This document shows positions 7,248-14,926 of a DNA stretch of 16,061 bases, piece by piece. Both the position numbers and the translations under genes were made by a program. The notes beneath the pieces were generated by a model. It was not told the origin of the DNA. It did no database searches and saw only the letters and a list, made by a program, of their open reading frames with translations. The stretch lies in NCBI GenBank assembly GCA_036639635.1, contig JAVWIF010000042.1, positions 1 through 16,061 on the forward strand. The letters are read 5' to 3'. The DNA is from JAVWIF01 sp036639635. GTDB taxonomy: Bacteria > Bacillota_I > Bacilli_A > Erysipelotrichales > Erysipelotrichaceae. Within the stretch, counting starts at the first letter, position 1. The number at the start of each line of letters is the position of its first letter.

Positions 7248-9215
7248 TTGAACATAGCACATACTAAAAAGATGTTAGTCACATTAAACACATACAAACT
7301 AGTATCCTTAAGTTATGAATATTTAAATAATTCAGAAGAAAACAAGCTCATTATGCAACGTGCAAATGAACTATGTGAACATATCTTTGTCTTTGATAAG
7401 ACTTGGGATATGGAACGTTGTCTCATTCCTTATCAACTAGTGAACATTGATTGGAACACGCAACGTAACGATGATGAAGAATGGTGTTTTATGTTGAATC
7501 GCATGGACTACCTTGTTTATTTAGCACACGCCTATACTTTAAGTAACGATACATTGTATCTAACTACCTGTAAAGATTTCATTCTTTCTTGGATCAATCA
7601 ACATCCAACAATACTAAAAGAGCCTTCCACAAGAACGTTAGATACAGGTATTCGTATCTTAAATATGTTACAAGCAACAAGCACTTTATTTGCATACGAT
7701 ATCATTAGCAATGATGAACTTGTTACAATTATGACAAGTCTTCATCTTCAAATACAATACTTAAAGAAACAATACATTAACAAATATCGATTAAGTAATT
7801 GGGGTAGTATTCAAGTAGCTGCGATTCTTTGCGTTTTGCCTTTTATTGAAGAAAACTATCAAGTCGATACTACTTTTATTTGGGCTAAAGAAGAATATAA
7901 GGAACAAATGCAGATTCAAGTATATCGTGATGGAACCTATTGGGAACAATCCGTTATGTATCACGTTGATGTTTTAAACTATGGAATGAGTGCATTATTC
8001 TATCAAAACCTATTTCATTACGAACTTGATCCTTCTATCTATGAGAACCTAAAACGCCTTTGTACTTCCTTATTTCATCAAATGACACCAAAATATGAAA
8101 GTGAAACATTTGGAGATAGTGATCGTTGCCTTCTATGCGATGTGTTTACACGTGCTACTTCAATCTTTCATAGTTCTATGTTCAAATCAGGAGGGTTTAC
8201 TAGTTACGATTATGAAAGCTTATATCAGTTTGGTTGTAGGGAAGCAGATAACTATCTAAACATTAAGAAAACTACTAGTGATGTGTTATTTTTTGATGGC
8301 ATAGATGCCGGCTTATTTACGATACGCAGTGCATGGCAACCACAGGCAAACTTTACGATGTTTACCAATGGCTCGTTAGGTAGTGGACATGGTCATTGTG
8401 ATAATTTACATCTTAGTGTGTATTATAAAGGACAACCATTTTTAATTGATACCGGCAGGTTTACGTATCGTGAAGATGAAATGATGCGATTAACTCTAAA
8501 GTCTATGATGGCGCATAACACTGTCATCGTTGATGATATGCCTTGCAGTGTACCAAGTACTAGTTGGGATATTGAAAAGTTTTGTACACCTCTTAAAACC
8601 TATGTATCACATGTCCAAAACACCCATTATCTAGAAGGCAGTATACTTGCATCAAACTATCTTCATACACGTAAGATTACGATTATTGATTGTGGAATTT
8701 GGCTCATTCATGAGGAAATTCATGCAAGTGGGAAGCATTACATGAACACTTTATTTCATTGTGATCCTAGTATTCATGTGACTGCGTTAACACCTATGAC
8801 AAAAAAATTAATAGGATTAGAAAACACTTTAACGCTATATTTAGACACCGATAACCTAAGTGATAAAATTACCTCTTGTTCTTTACGTTATAATGAAATT
8901 AGTCCACACCATGTAATAGAAACAAAGCATCATTTTGTTGATGACAGAACTAGCACAACAGCACTATGTGATAGTTCTATTCTTGTAGAAGATACACCTA
9001 TTTTGCAGGATAATAAAGAGGTTGTACAACGTGATTTAGCAGAAGCAAAAACCTTCATCCTAAGTGAACATGAATCTTATACCATTGGTGTATTTCATAA
9101 AGAAGTCTATGTTGGAAAGAAGATATTTTCTTGTAAAGGAGTCTTTTTACATGCCAAAGCTTTCGTTATTCATGAACTTCATGGTAAAAAAGAATGCATT
9201 CGCTTAAAATGTTAA
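7248..9215 (+). CDS. Cytosolic heparinase II/III-family protein
   Basis: This 655-aa polysaccharide-lyase-type protein has an N-terminal alpha/alpha toroid region (about 30-320, with NWG at 184-186, RDGTYWEQS at 227-235 and Tyr238-His239) and a C-terminal beta-sandwich heparinase II/III domain. The latter has GHGHCDN at 380-386, DTGRFTY at 401-407 and AHNTV at 422-426. The conserved Asn, His and Tyr positions of the family are therefore present. No signal peptide is visible: the N terminus is polar and Lys-rich. It should act inside the cell, on imported oligosaccharides rather than on the polymer. The start is TTG at 7248, placed 7 nt after AGGAG; the next in-frame ATG is residue 9 and has no ribosome site. 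Exact substrate (heparan, hyaluronan or chondroitin fragments) is not readable from sequence. Confidence 0.85.
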   Translation: MNIAHTKKMLVTLNTYKLVSLSYEYLNNSEENKLIMQRANELCEHIFVFDKTWDMERCLIPYQLVNIDWNTQRNDDEEWCFMLNRMDYLVYLAHAYTLSNDTLYLTTCKDFILSWINQHPTILKEPSTRTLDTGIRILNMLQATSTLFAYDIISNDELVTIMTSLHLQIQYLKKQYINKYRLSNWGSIQVAAILCVLPFIEENYQVDTTFIWAKEEYKEQMQIQVYRDGTYWEQSVMYHVDVLNYGMSALFYQNLFHYELDPSIYENLKRLCTSLFHQMTPKYESETFGDSDRCLLCDVFTRATSIFHSSMFKSGGFTSYDYESLYQFGCREADNYLNIKKTTSDVLFFDGIDAGLFTIRSAWQPQANFTMFTNGSLGSGHGHCDNLHLSVYYKGQPFLIDTGRFTYREDEMMRLTLKSMMAHNTVIVDDMPCSVPSTSWDIEKFCTPLKTYVSHVQNTHYLEGSILASNYLHTRKITIIDCGIWLIHEEIHASGKHYMNTLFHCDPSIHVTALTPMTKKLIGLENTLTLYLDTDNLSDKITSCSLRYNEISPHHVIETKHHFVDDRTSTTALCDSSILVEDTPILQDNKEVVQRDLAEAKTFILSEHESYTIGVFHKEVYVGKKIFSCKGVFLHAKAFVIHELHGKKECIRLKC

Positions 9216-9222
9216 CACTAAA

Positions 9223-9240
9223 TAGTAAACCTGTTTGCTA
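9223..9240. promoter_or_regulatory. LacI-family operator O4 (autoregulatory)
   Basis: TAGTAAACCTGTTTGCTA matches O1-O3. It lies 8 bp past the heparinase stop codon, and its right end coincides with the -35 region of the regulator gene. Binding here would make the regulator control its own synthesis. Confidence 0.8.
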
Positions 9241-9264
9241 ATAACGTAGTAGTTGTGATAAAAT
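9235..9264 (+). promoter_or_regulatory. Candidate regR promoter
   Basis: TTGCTA (9235-9240) and TAAAAT (9259-9264) are separated by 18 nt. The -35 box lies within operator O4. The regulator can therefore be transcribed apart from the ugl operon. Confidence 0.6.
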
Positions 9265-9290
9265 ATAAACAAGTTGTAGGAGGATAAGCG

Positions 9291-10298
9291 ATGAGTGAAA
9301 AATTAACAATTAAAGAAATAGCAATTAAAGCAAACACATCAAAAACAACCGTTTCCTTCTACTTGAATGGTAAAACGGATAAGATGTCAAATGATACTAA
9401 AAAACGTATTGCGAAAGTTATTGAGGAAACGAATTATCGCCCTAGTATGGCAGCTCGTTCATTGAACTCAAAAGGAACGCGTTTGTTAGGGGTTATTATT
9501 GGAGATATTACCAACACATTCGCAAACCAAATTGTCAAAGGTATTGATGATTTAGCCCGTGAAAAGAGATACCAATTAATTGTTGGCAATAGTAATTACA
9601 TCTATGAGAATGAAGAAAAATATGTAAATCGGATGTTAAATATGGGGGTTGATGGATTCATTGTCCAACCTTCTAGTCACTTTCACGATTTAGTGGAACG
9701 TATAAAAGAAGAAGATAAAGAACTCGTCTTTATAGATTCTCAAGTCTCTATGAACAAAGAAAAATGGGTAAAAACTAATAATTATGAAGCCGTTCTAGAA
9801 GCTAGTGAATCACTCATTAAATTAGGATATGAAAACTTTATTATGTTAAGTGCTGACCCTAGTGTATTAAGTACTAGACTAGAGCGAACAACTGGTTTTC
9901 TCGATGCTTTAAAATTAGCAAATAAAACTTGTACTACAAAGATTGTAGATGAAAACGTTGCATCTGATGAAATCACAACCTTTATAACAGATGAGTTAAA
10001 ACTAGGAAGCAAAACATTGATTTTTGTCGCCAATTGTTGGCTTTTACCTAGAGTTTACGTTGCTTTAAAAAACTATCGTAATCTAATTCCTGAAACCATT
10101 GGTCTTTTAGGCTTTGATAATTTAGAGTGGACAAACTTTTCTTCACCAACTGTTTCAACAATTGTCCAACCCGCTTATGAAGAAGGAGAACAGGCAGCAG
10201 CTATTTTAATTGATGCTATTGAAAATCTAAATGAGCAAGTTCCTAATCAAATATTAAAATGTAGTGTTAACTGGAGTGAATCTACACAAATTAAATAA
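9291..10298 (+). CDS. regR: LacI-family transcriptional regulator (RegR-like)
   Basis: This 335-aa LacI/GalR-type repressor has an N-terminal helix-turn-helix at about residues 6-26 (IKEIAIKANTSKTTVSFYLNG), a hinge helix around YRPSMAARSLNSKG (51-64) and a periplasmic-binding-protein-like sensor domain from about residue 66 to the end. AGGAGG lies 7 nt before the ATG. It is the only LacI-type gene in the window, and four operators of LacI size and symmetry lie at the three promoters of the locus, including its own. It is therefore the probable regulator of both divergent operons. The inducer is likely a pathway intermediate such as an unsaturated disaccharide, DHU or KDG, but nothing in the sequence shows which. 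RegR of streptococcal GAG loci is the closest functional parallel. Confidence 0.9.
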   Translation: MSEKLTIKEIAIKANTSKTTVSFYLNGKTDKMSNDTKKRIAKVIEETNYRPSMAARSLNSKGTRLLGVIIGDITNTFANQIVKGIDDLAREKRYQLIVGNSNYIYENEEKYVNRMLNMGVDGFIVQPSSHFHDLVERIKEEDKELVFIDSQVSMNKEKWVKTNNYEAVLEASESLIKLGYENFIMLSADPSVLSTRLERTTGFLDALKLANKTCTTKIVDENVASDEITTFITDELKLGSKTLIFVANCWLLPRVYVALKNYRNLIPETIGLLGFDNLEWTNFSSPTVSTIVQPAYEEGEQAAAILIDAIENLNEQVPNQILKCSVNWSESTQIK

Positions 10299-10330
10299 GG
10301 AAGCAACGCTTTTATTACGTTGCTTCCTTT
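10297..10330. terminator. Bidirectional terminator between regR and the PHP gene
   Basis: A 10-bp stem GGAAGCAACG / CGTTGCTTCC (10299-10308 and 10318-10327), extended by flanking A-T pairs, is followed by T-rich sequence on the plus strand and by TTATTTAATTT on the minus strand. It begins at the regR stop codon and ends 6 bp before the stop of the convergent gene, so it can serve both. Confidence 0.88.
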
Positions 10331-10335
10331 TGTTA

Positions 10336-11217
10336 TTATTTTAAAGCTTCTCGAATTGCTTCATACAATGGTGTTGTATCAGCACACTGTGTATCTCCAA
10401 TATGAATTGCAGGTTTTGTTTTACCATGGCAATCACTACCTGCACTTATTAATACATGTTGTTTGTTAGCCCAATCGATATAAAAGGCAATCTGTTCTTT
10501 TGTATGATAACTACTATATGCTTCTAAGCCCTTTACATCAAAGTTAAATATTTCTGTTAATAAATCCTCATCTTCTTTTGTATTGTTGCCAGGATGCGCT
10601 AAAATAGCAATCCCACCTGCATTCTTGATAATATCCACTGCTTCTTCTAATGTAATATAAGTAATTGGTACATATCCTGGTTTTCCTTGAGAACAAACAT
10701 CCCAATAGAAATTAACGAATGCATTATCACTACGTGAACCACCTGGTAAGTAATCTTTCATAAGCGCATCATTACGAGAATCTTGCAAAGCTACTTCAGC
10801 TAATATTTCACCAGTGATGACATTATGATGAGAAAGCTTATAAGCTTTTTCTTCATCAATGTAATATCCTAACCCTTTTACTAAATCTAATTGTTTTTGA
10901 GAATTATTCTGTTCCATTTTTCGTACATTCATTGATAGGTTTTGCAAGGCTTCATTATGTTCGTCTATCCCATAACCAAGAACATGTAAATTAACCCCAT
11001 GAATATGACAATCTAGCTCTATACCAGGTATAAATTCCATTCCTAATTTTACTGCAGTCTGTTTTGCTTCGCTAATCCCTTCTAATGTATTATGATCTGC
11101 TATTGCTACAACATCCATCTTTGCCTCTTTACACATTTGCATTAATAACGCAGGGCGATATTCTCCATCATCACTATAACAAGTATGCATATGTAAATCC
11201 ATTTGTATTTTTCGCAT
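10336..11217 (-). CDS. PHP-domain phosphoesterase
   Basis: This PHP-domain metallohydrolase is 293 aa from ATG 11217. The metal-ligand motifs appear in order: D7-x-H9-x-H11, SDDGEY at 15-20, A-D41-H42-N-T, a GIE glutamate, AHPG and GSDCHG near the C terminus. This layout resembles the TrpH/YciV group (3',5'-nucleoside bisphosphate phosphatase, 5'-3' exoribonuclease RNase AM), although this protein is not close enough by eye to assign that substrate. The open frame extends to GTG 11226, but that codon is part of the ribosome site AAGGTGA, which lies 5 nt before ATG 11217, so the ATG is preferred. It is a single gene with its own promoter, convergent with regR. A role in the GAG pathway is not indicated. 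Confidence 0.85.
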   Translation of the reverse strand: MRKIQMDLHMHTCYSDDGEYRPALLMQMCKEAKMDVVAIADHNTLEGISEAKQTAVKLGMEFIPGIELDCHIHGVNLHVLGYGIDEHNEALQNLSMNVRKMEQNNSQKQLDLVKGLGYYIDEEKAYKLSHHNVITGEILAEVALQDSRNDALMKDYLPGGSRSDNAFVNFYWDVCSQGKPGYVPITYITLEEAVDIIKNAGGIAILAHPGNNTKEDEDLLTEIFNFDVKGLEAYSSYHTKEQIAFYIDWANKQHVLISAGSDCHGKTKPAIHIGDTQCADTTPLYEAIREALK

Positions 11218-11249
11218 CTTAATCACCTTTCTGTTCTTTTCTTTATAAT

Positions 11250-11279
11250 ATCATATTTTTATAAATTCGTAAGTAACAA
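11250..11279 (-). promoter_or_regulatory. Candidate promoter of the PHP gene
   Basis: On the minus strand TTGTTA (11279-11274) and TATGAT (11255-11250) are separated by 18 nt, about 33 nt before the chosen ATG. The rest of the gap 11280-11471 holds no convincing gene. It includes a 23-codon GTG-started frame and the palindrome at 11444. Confidence 0.5.
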
Positions 11280-11443
11280 ACTCATTATTAATACGAGACA
11301 GAATAGTAAAATATGACTGCACTAAACAACTCCTTTAGCATTAAAATTCATCACTTAACAAAAATAAATAATTTGAATAAAAGTAAATAAATACCAGAAA
11401 ATTTAATATTATAGTAAAACGATATTTTCTAAATAGTTCTTTA

Positions 11444-11461
11444 GTTTATTCTAGAATAAAC
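11444..11461. repeat. Perfect 18-bp palindrome GTTTATTCTAGAATAAAC
   Basis: An uninterrupted 18-bp inverted repeat starts 10 bp past the stop codon of the SIS gene. With no loop and no following T-run, it is a poor terminator as drawn. It could be a weak RNA hairpin at the end of the operon or a protein-binding site. No other copy was noticed in the window. Confidence 0.5.
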
Positions 11462-11471
11462 AATCATACAA

Positions 11472-12203
11472 TTATTTCCAGTATCCATAGTATTTATCAA
11501 ATAGTTCATTATTATATTCATCTCCACCATCCACATTAGAACTTTTAAAGACTGGTGGTTGGATACCTTTTTTGATTAATTTATCTATTGATGAAGCAAT
11601 TAATGCCTGTGCTAACGCAATTCCAATTGAATCACTAGTTGCTCCTGTTGGAGTATCCAAACCTTCGATATAAAATGCTGCATCACCTTTTGGCGCACCA
11701 TTATCTAATACCACGTCAGCGACTTCATACATTTTCTTACCACTGATATGGCGTGAAGTTGTTTGAGTAGAATGTTTCATAGAGGTCATTGCTATGACTT
11801 TTGCCCCAATTTTCTTTGCTTCAATCGCCATTTCAACCGGAACTGCATTTCTTCCAGAATTGGATACGATCATAATCGTATCTTTTTCTTCAACCTTATG
11901 TAAAATAAGCATTGCTTTTGCATATCCATCTAATCGTTCTAAATACGTACTCTTATTTGGCATTTCATGCAACATTAATTCAGGAGGAAGAATAGCTTTC
12001 ACAAATGCCAAGCCACCTGCTCTAATATAAACTTCTTCCGCTACCATATGGGAATGGCCAGAGCCAAAAACATAAAACCTTCCTCCATTTGCACATGATT
12101 GACTTACATATTCAGCTGCCTGTTCTATTGATTCCTCTTGTGTATTCATTGTTTCATTTAAAATCTTCGCTACATATTTCAAATAATCTTTTGCTATTGA
12201 CAT
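11472..12203 (-). CDS. SIS-domain sugar-binding protein (UPF0309-like)
   Basis: This 243-aa single-SIS-domain protein belongs to the phosphosugar isomerase/etherase fold. GSGHSH (48-53) forms the first nucleotide/sugar-phosphate loop, and SNSGRNAVPVEMA marks the second conserved Ser/Thr-rich loop. The N-terminal helix and C-terminal region (GIQPPVFKSSNVDGGDEYN) fit UPF0309 proteins. It probably binds or isomerises an amino-sugar phosphate, but the substrate is unknown. Its ATG overlaps the stop codon of the upstream amidase gene (TAATG), which indicates translational coupling and a shared pathway. MurQ-like etherases are distant relatives and are usually longer. Confidence 0.85.
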   Translation of the reverse strand: MSIAKDYLKYVAKILNETMNTQEESIEQAAEYVSQSCANGGRFYVFGSGHSHMVAEEVYIRAGGLAFVKAILPPELMLHEMPNKSTYLERLDGYAKAMLILHKVEEKDTIMIVSNSGRNAVPVEMAIEAKKIGAKVIAMTSMKHSTQTTSRHISGKKMYEVADVVLDNGAPKGDAAFYIEGLDTPTGATSDSIGIALAQALIASSIDKLIKKGIQPPVFKSSNVDGGDEYNNELFDKYYGYWK

Positions 12204-13480
12204 TATATTTCCTCCTTTAATGTTCTGATTTCTTCTTTTATAAAATCAATCATCTTTTCACTTTCTCCCTTTTCAAATGGGCTGCTTAATGCTTCATAAC
12301 AACTATTATTGTATGCATCTAGATTTGCAAAATATCCTACATACCCATTTGCATAACCAACAAATATTGTGTCATCATTTTGAATATCATTGCTTAACTC
12401 TGAAAACAATTCACCTGGAACAAAAACTATAATCTTATTATTTATTTTTACTAACGTAATGTGAATATTCATTTCAGTAAAATTATAAGCGTTTTTTGCT
12501 AACCTGAGATTTGCTTGTGCTCCTTCCATCAATGACTCAATAACCCTTAGTTCTGAACTACTAATTTGTGTTAATTTAGCCATATTATACTTATTTGTAC
12601 ATTCATCTAATTTGATTTTTGCTTCTTTTTCACTCATTATTTTTTTAGTCTTTAATGAAATGTTCTTATGAACATATTTAATATCTTCAATTTCAAATTT
12701 TTCTGATGATTTATTCATCTCTTTCATCTTATTTACAAACATTTTAGCATATCTATTTAATTCTTGTGCAGAAGATTCTTTTCTTGAAAATCTAGTAGAA
12801 ATATCTCCACAGCTTCCATTAAAAAATATATTCATCAAATATCCTTCTGCTTCTAACATCGTATTGATAGCACCAGGATAATCTGCACTAACCATTAAAT
12901 TTTCGGAATTGAGAACAGTAGGATGACATGAAAAGAATGTTAACATAATTTTTTTACCTTTAACCTGTTCTATTGATAATGAAACTATTTCATCATTACC
13001 CTTTAATTCTCTTGAATTTCTATTATTTCCAATATCGCTTAAAACATCCTTACGACATCTAATAACAGATTCTTTCAATCCTTGTATAGCATCGTGAATT
13101 GCGACTTTTGTTTGTTCTACTATAAATTCAATGAGTTTGAAATTAGTTTCACCAAAAACTTCTTTGACAGGCTTTAACACACCATTATCTGTATTCACTA
13201 TTCCACAAGGTCCTGAATGCGTATGTGTAGCAATACAAACAAAATTATTATCATCAAGCTTTTGTTCTTTTAGTATACTATTTACCCTATCAATGATCAG
13301 ACTATCAATTGCAACTAAATCAAATGTAATGACTCCGTAATTTTTTCCGTTATGTTCATAAATAATAACTTTTACATATAAATCATCTAATTTACCAAAT
13401 GATTTTCTATTCACTGCAAACCCTGACAATAAGACCGGAAATTCCGGTGTAATAATTGATTTAGCAAATCCAATTTTCAT
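12203..13480 (-). CDS. Neutral/alkaline ceramidase-like amidase, cytosolic
   Basis: This 425-aa protein matches the N-terminal catalytic domain of neutral/alkaline non-lysosomal ceramidases. The expected metal and active-site elements appear in order: His86-Thr-His88 in THTHSGP, His186 in SCHPTVLN, Ser228 in NGSCGDIS, Glu357 in VPGELF, and the Tyr-rich YANGYVGY (376-383). True secreted ceramidases are about 650 aa with a signal peptide and a C-terminal immunoglobulin-like domain. Here both are absent, so the enzyme should be cytoplasmic and is probably a metallo-amidase for a small N-acyl compound. The ATG lies 6 nt after AGAGGT. It overlaps the SIS gene by 1 bp and follows a decayed gene. 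A GntR regulator lies divergently upstream. The SIS partner suggests an N-acylated amino sugar, but this is inference. Confidence 0.8.
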   Translation of the reverse strand: MKIGFAKSIITPEFPVLLSGFAVNRKSFGKLDDLYVKVIIYEHNGKNYGVITFDLVAIDSLIIDRVNSILKEQKLDDNNFVCIATHTHSGPCGIVNTDNGVLKPVKEVFGETNFKLIEFIVEQTKVAIHDAIQGLKESVIRCRKDVLSDIGNNRNSRELKGNDEIVSLSIEQVKGKKIMLTFFSCHPTVLNSENLMVSADYPGAINTMLEAEGYLMNIFFNGSCGDISTRFSRKESSAQELNRYAKMFVNKMKEMNKSSEKFEIEDIKYVHKNISLKTKKIMSEKEAKIKLDECTNKYNMAKLTQISSSELRVIESLMEGAQANLRLAKNAYNFTEMNIHITLVKINNKIIVFVPGELFSELSNDIQNDDTIFVGYANGYVGYFANLDAYNNSCYEALSSPFEKGESEKMIDFIKEEIRTLKEEI

Positions 13481-13658
13481 ACGATTACCTCTTCTAGTAA
13501 ATCATTCAAATCTCAATATGATTTGTCTTGATTTATCTTTCTTTCATCAATACTTGTTTTACCCGCATTATTACATATTCTTTTCGTTGATTTATTGTGT
13601 AACTATTTGACATGCAATTATCATCCGCAATTGACTCCTATTACTTCTCTCTCGTATT

Positions 13659-13936
13659 TTAAAAATCAATAGCTTTTTTAGATTCTTTCAAAGCTAATAT
13701 TAATCCAACATCAGGTGTAATATAATCATTACCTCCTAGCGTCTTCCAAATACCAATAATATTGTGTTCAATGAATTCATCTAACTACTTGAATATCATC
13801 TACATCCGATACAGCCAGTAATTACTAAAGCATTAGCATTCATCAACATTTCAACTGTAGTATGAAATGTTTTACAACCATAGTCTTAACGCAAAACTAT
13901 CAATTTATAACGAATTTCTATTAGCATTACTTCCAT
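13659..13936 (-). pseudogene. Decayed first gene of the amidase operon, family unknown
   Basis: A strong ribosome site (AAGGAGGATGCG) precedes ATG 13936 and a frame beginning MEVMLIEIRYKLIVLR. A stop follows, then readable stretches appear in shifting frames: DYGCKTFHTTVEMLMNANAL, VITGCIGC, DVDDIQVV and EFIEHNIIGIWKTLGG, with a last piece ending SKKAIDF at stop 13659. Several stops and at least two frame changes are needed to join them, so the gene is broken. The codon content and the retained start region point to fairly recent decay. The piece HNIIGIWKTLGGNDYITPDV weakly recalls the end of RpiB-type isomerases, but I cannot name the family. Between it and the amidase gene (13481-13658) there is only a 26-codon frame (13613-13533) without a good ribosome site. 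Confidence 0.6.
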
Positions 13937-13967
13937 CGCATCCTCCTTAATATAACTTATATCTTGA

Positions 13968-13996
13968 TATTAACACATGTATATACATGTTGTCTA
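13968..13996 (-). promoter_or_regulatory. Candidate promoter of the amidase-SIS operon
   Basis: On the minus strand TAGACA (13996-13991) and TTAATA (13973-13968) are 17 nt apart, with the 16-bp palindrome filling the spacer. The boxes are weaker than those of the ugl region. The decayed gene starts 32 nt further on. Confidence 0.45.
13975..13990. promoter_or_regulatory. Perfect 16-bp palindrome, candidate GntR operator
   Basis: ACATGTATATACATGT is a perfect inverted repeat with a TATA core, similar in form to operators of GntR/HutC-subfamily regulators. It lies between the divergent GntR gene and the amidase operon, inside the candidate minus-strand promoter. A partial copy (ACATGTATATA) occurs at about 15148-15158. 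Confidence 0.65.
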
Positions 13997-14143
13997 TATA
14001 AATATTTTGAATATATTAATTAAAGTCAAAAGAATTTGCTAAATAAGCTATTTTACAAACACTTGAATAAATTCGTGCATGAAAATAGAAATTTTACTTC
14101 ATCTAAGTATTATGGGATTGCCTTATCATCCTTTTCTAAAAAC

Positions 14144-14173
14144 TTGTATACTTACATTATTATGTTGTATAAT
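14144..14173 (+). promoter_or_regulatory. Candidate promoter of the GntR gene
   Basis: TTGTAT (14144-14149) and TATAAT (14168-14173) are 18 nt apart and lead to a start about 25 nt before ATG 14207. An alternative pair, TTGTCT at 13990 and TATATT at 14012, would bring the gene under direct control of the palindrome. Confidence 0.45.
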
Positions 14174-14206
14174 CATGTTATTGAAGAAAGCGACGTTGTG
14201 GACAAT

Positions 14207-14926
14207 ATGACAAATTTAAATAGTAAACATGATTGTGTAATTAAGTATATTAAAGATTTGATTGACTCGCACATTTACAGTCAGGGGCAAATTATAGATT
14301 CGGAAAGCAAGTTATGCGAAACTTTAAATGTATCTCGAATGACCGTAAGAAAAGCTCTTGATAAATTAGTATCAGATGGTGTTATTTATAAAGAAAAAGG
14401 TCGAGGTACCTTCGTTTCTAAAAAACCTAAATATGCAGAATTTCGTTTAGGTGCTGGGGGATTTACTCAGGAAGTAACAAAGCGTGGTTTGCTACCGTCC
14501 ACTAAAGATGCAACTCTAGAATTAGTTGAAGCAGACGACTACATTTCTCACAATCTAAACATTCCAATTGGTGAAAAAGTTTGGAAAGTTACACGTGTTA
14601 GATGTGCTGATGATTTACCCATTATATATGTCGTTGAATACTTTATTTACTCACAGTGTCCTGATTTATCACTAGAAATAGTTTATAATTCAATCTATGA
14701 ACACTTAGAAAAAAAAGGAATCATCTACGCCTTTTTAGATCAAAAACTAGAAGCTGTTGCTTGTCCTCAGATTATCGCTGATAAATTAAATGTAGAAAAA
14801 GACCATCCAGTTATAAAAATGTCTTTAATAATTTATATGAAAAATGGAATTGCATACAATTGTGGTACTGAGTACTATTTGAGCGATAAATATACATTAA
14901 TTCAATCTGTCTATAGAAATGAATAG
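14207..14926 (+). CDS. GntR-family regulator, HutC type (wHTH + UTRA)
   Basis: From ATG 14207 this is a 239-aa regulator with an N-terminal winged helix-turn-helix (about residues 8-75). Its motifs are SESKLCETLNVSRMTVRKAL for the recognition helix and GVIYKEKGRGTFVSKKP for the wing. A UTRA effector-binding domain follows, with the typical early segment LGAGGFTQEVTKRGLLPSTK. The frame is open to a TTG at 14036, which would give 296 aa. I prefer 14207: 239 aa is the usual HutC-type length, the wHTH normally starts within a few residues of the N terminus, and the extra 57 residues look unrelated. No candidate start has a good ribosome site. It is divergent from the amidase-SIS operon and probably represses it through the palindrome. 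The effector is likely an amino-sugar phosphate or related compound, unproven. Confidence 0.85.
   Translation: MTNLNSKHDCVIKYIKDLIDSHIYSQGQIIDSESKLCETLNVSRMTVRKALDKLVSDGVIYKEKGRGTFVSKKPKYAEFRLGAGGFTQEVTKRGLLPSTKDATLELVEADDYISHNLNIPIGEKVWKVTRVRCADDLPIIYVVEYFIYSQCPDLSLEIVYNSIYEHLEKKGIIYAFLDQKLEAVACPQIIADKLNVEKDHPVIKMSLIIYMKNGIAYNCGTEYYLSDKYTLIQSVYRNE

Noticed and set aside
11251..11322. 23-codon minus-strand frame with an AAAGGAG motif and GTG start
   Set aside because: It is very short, overlaps the PHP promoter and has no recognisable sequence. It is probably chance.
13533..13613. 26-codon minus-strand frame MSNSYTINQRKEYVIMRVKQ... between the decayed gene and the amidase gene
   Set aside because: It has no close ribosome site and no known family. 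It is at best another remnant.
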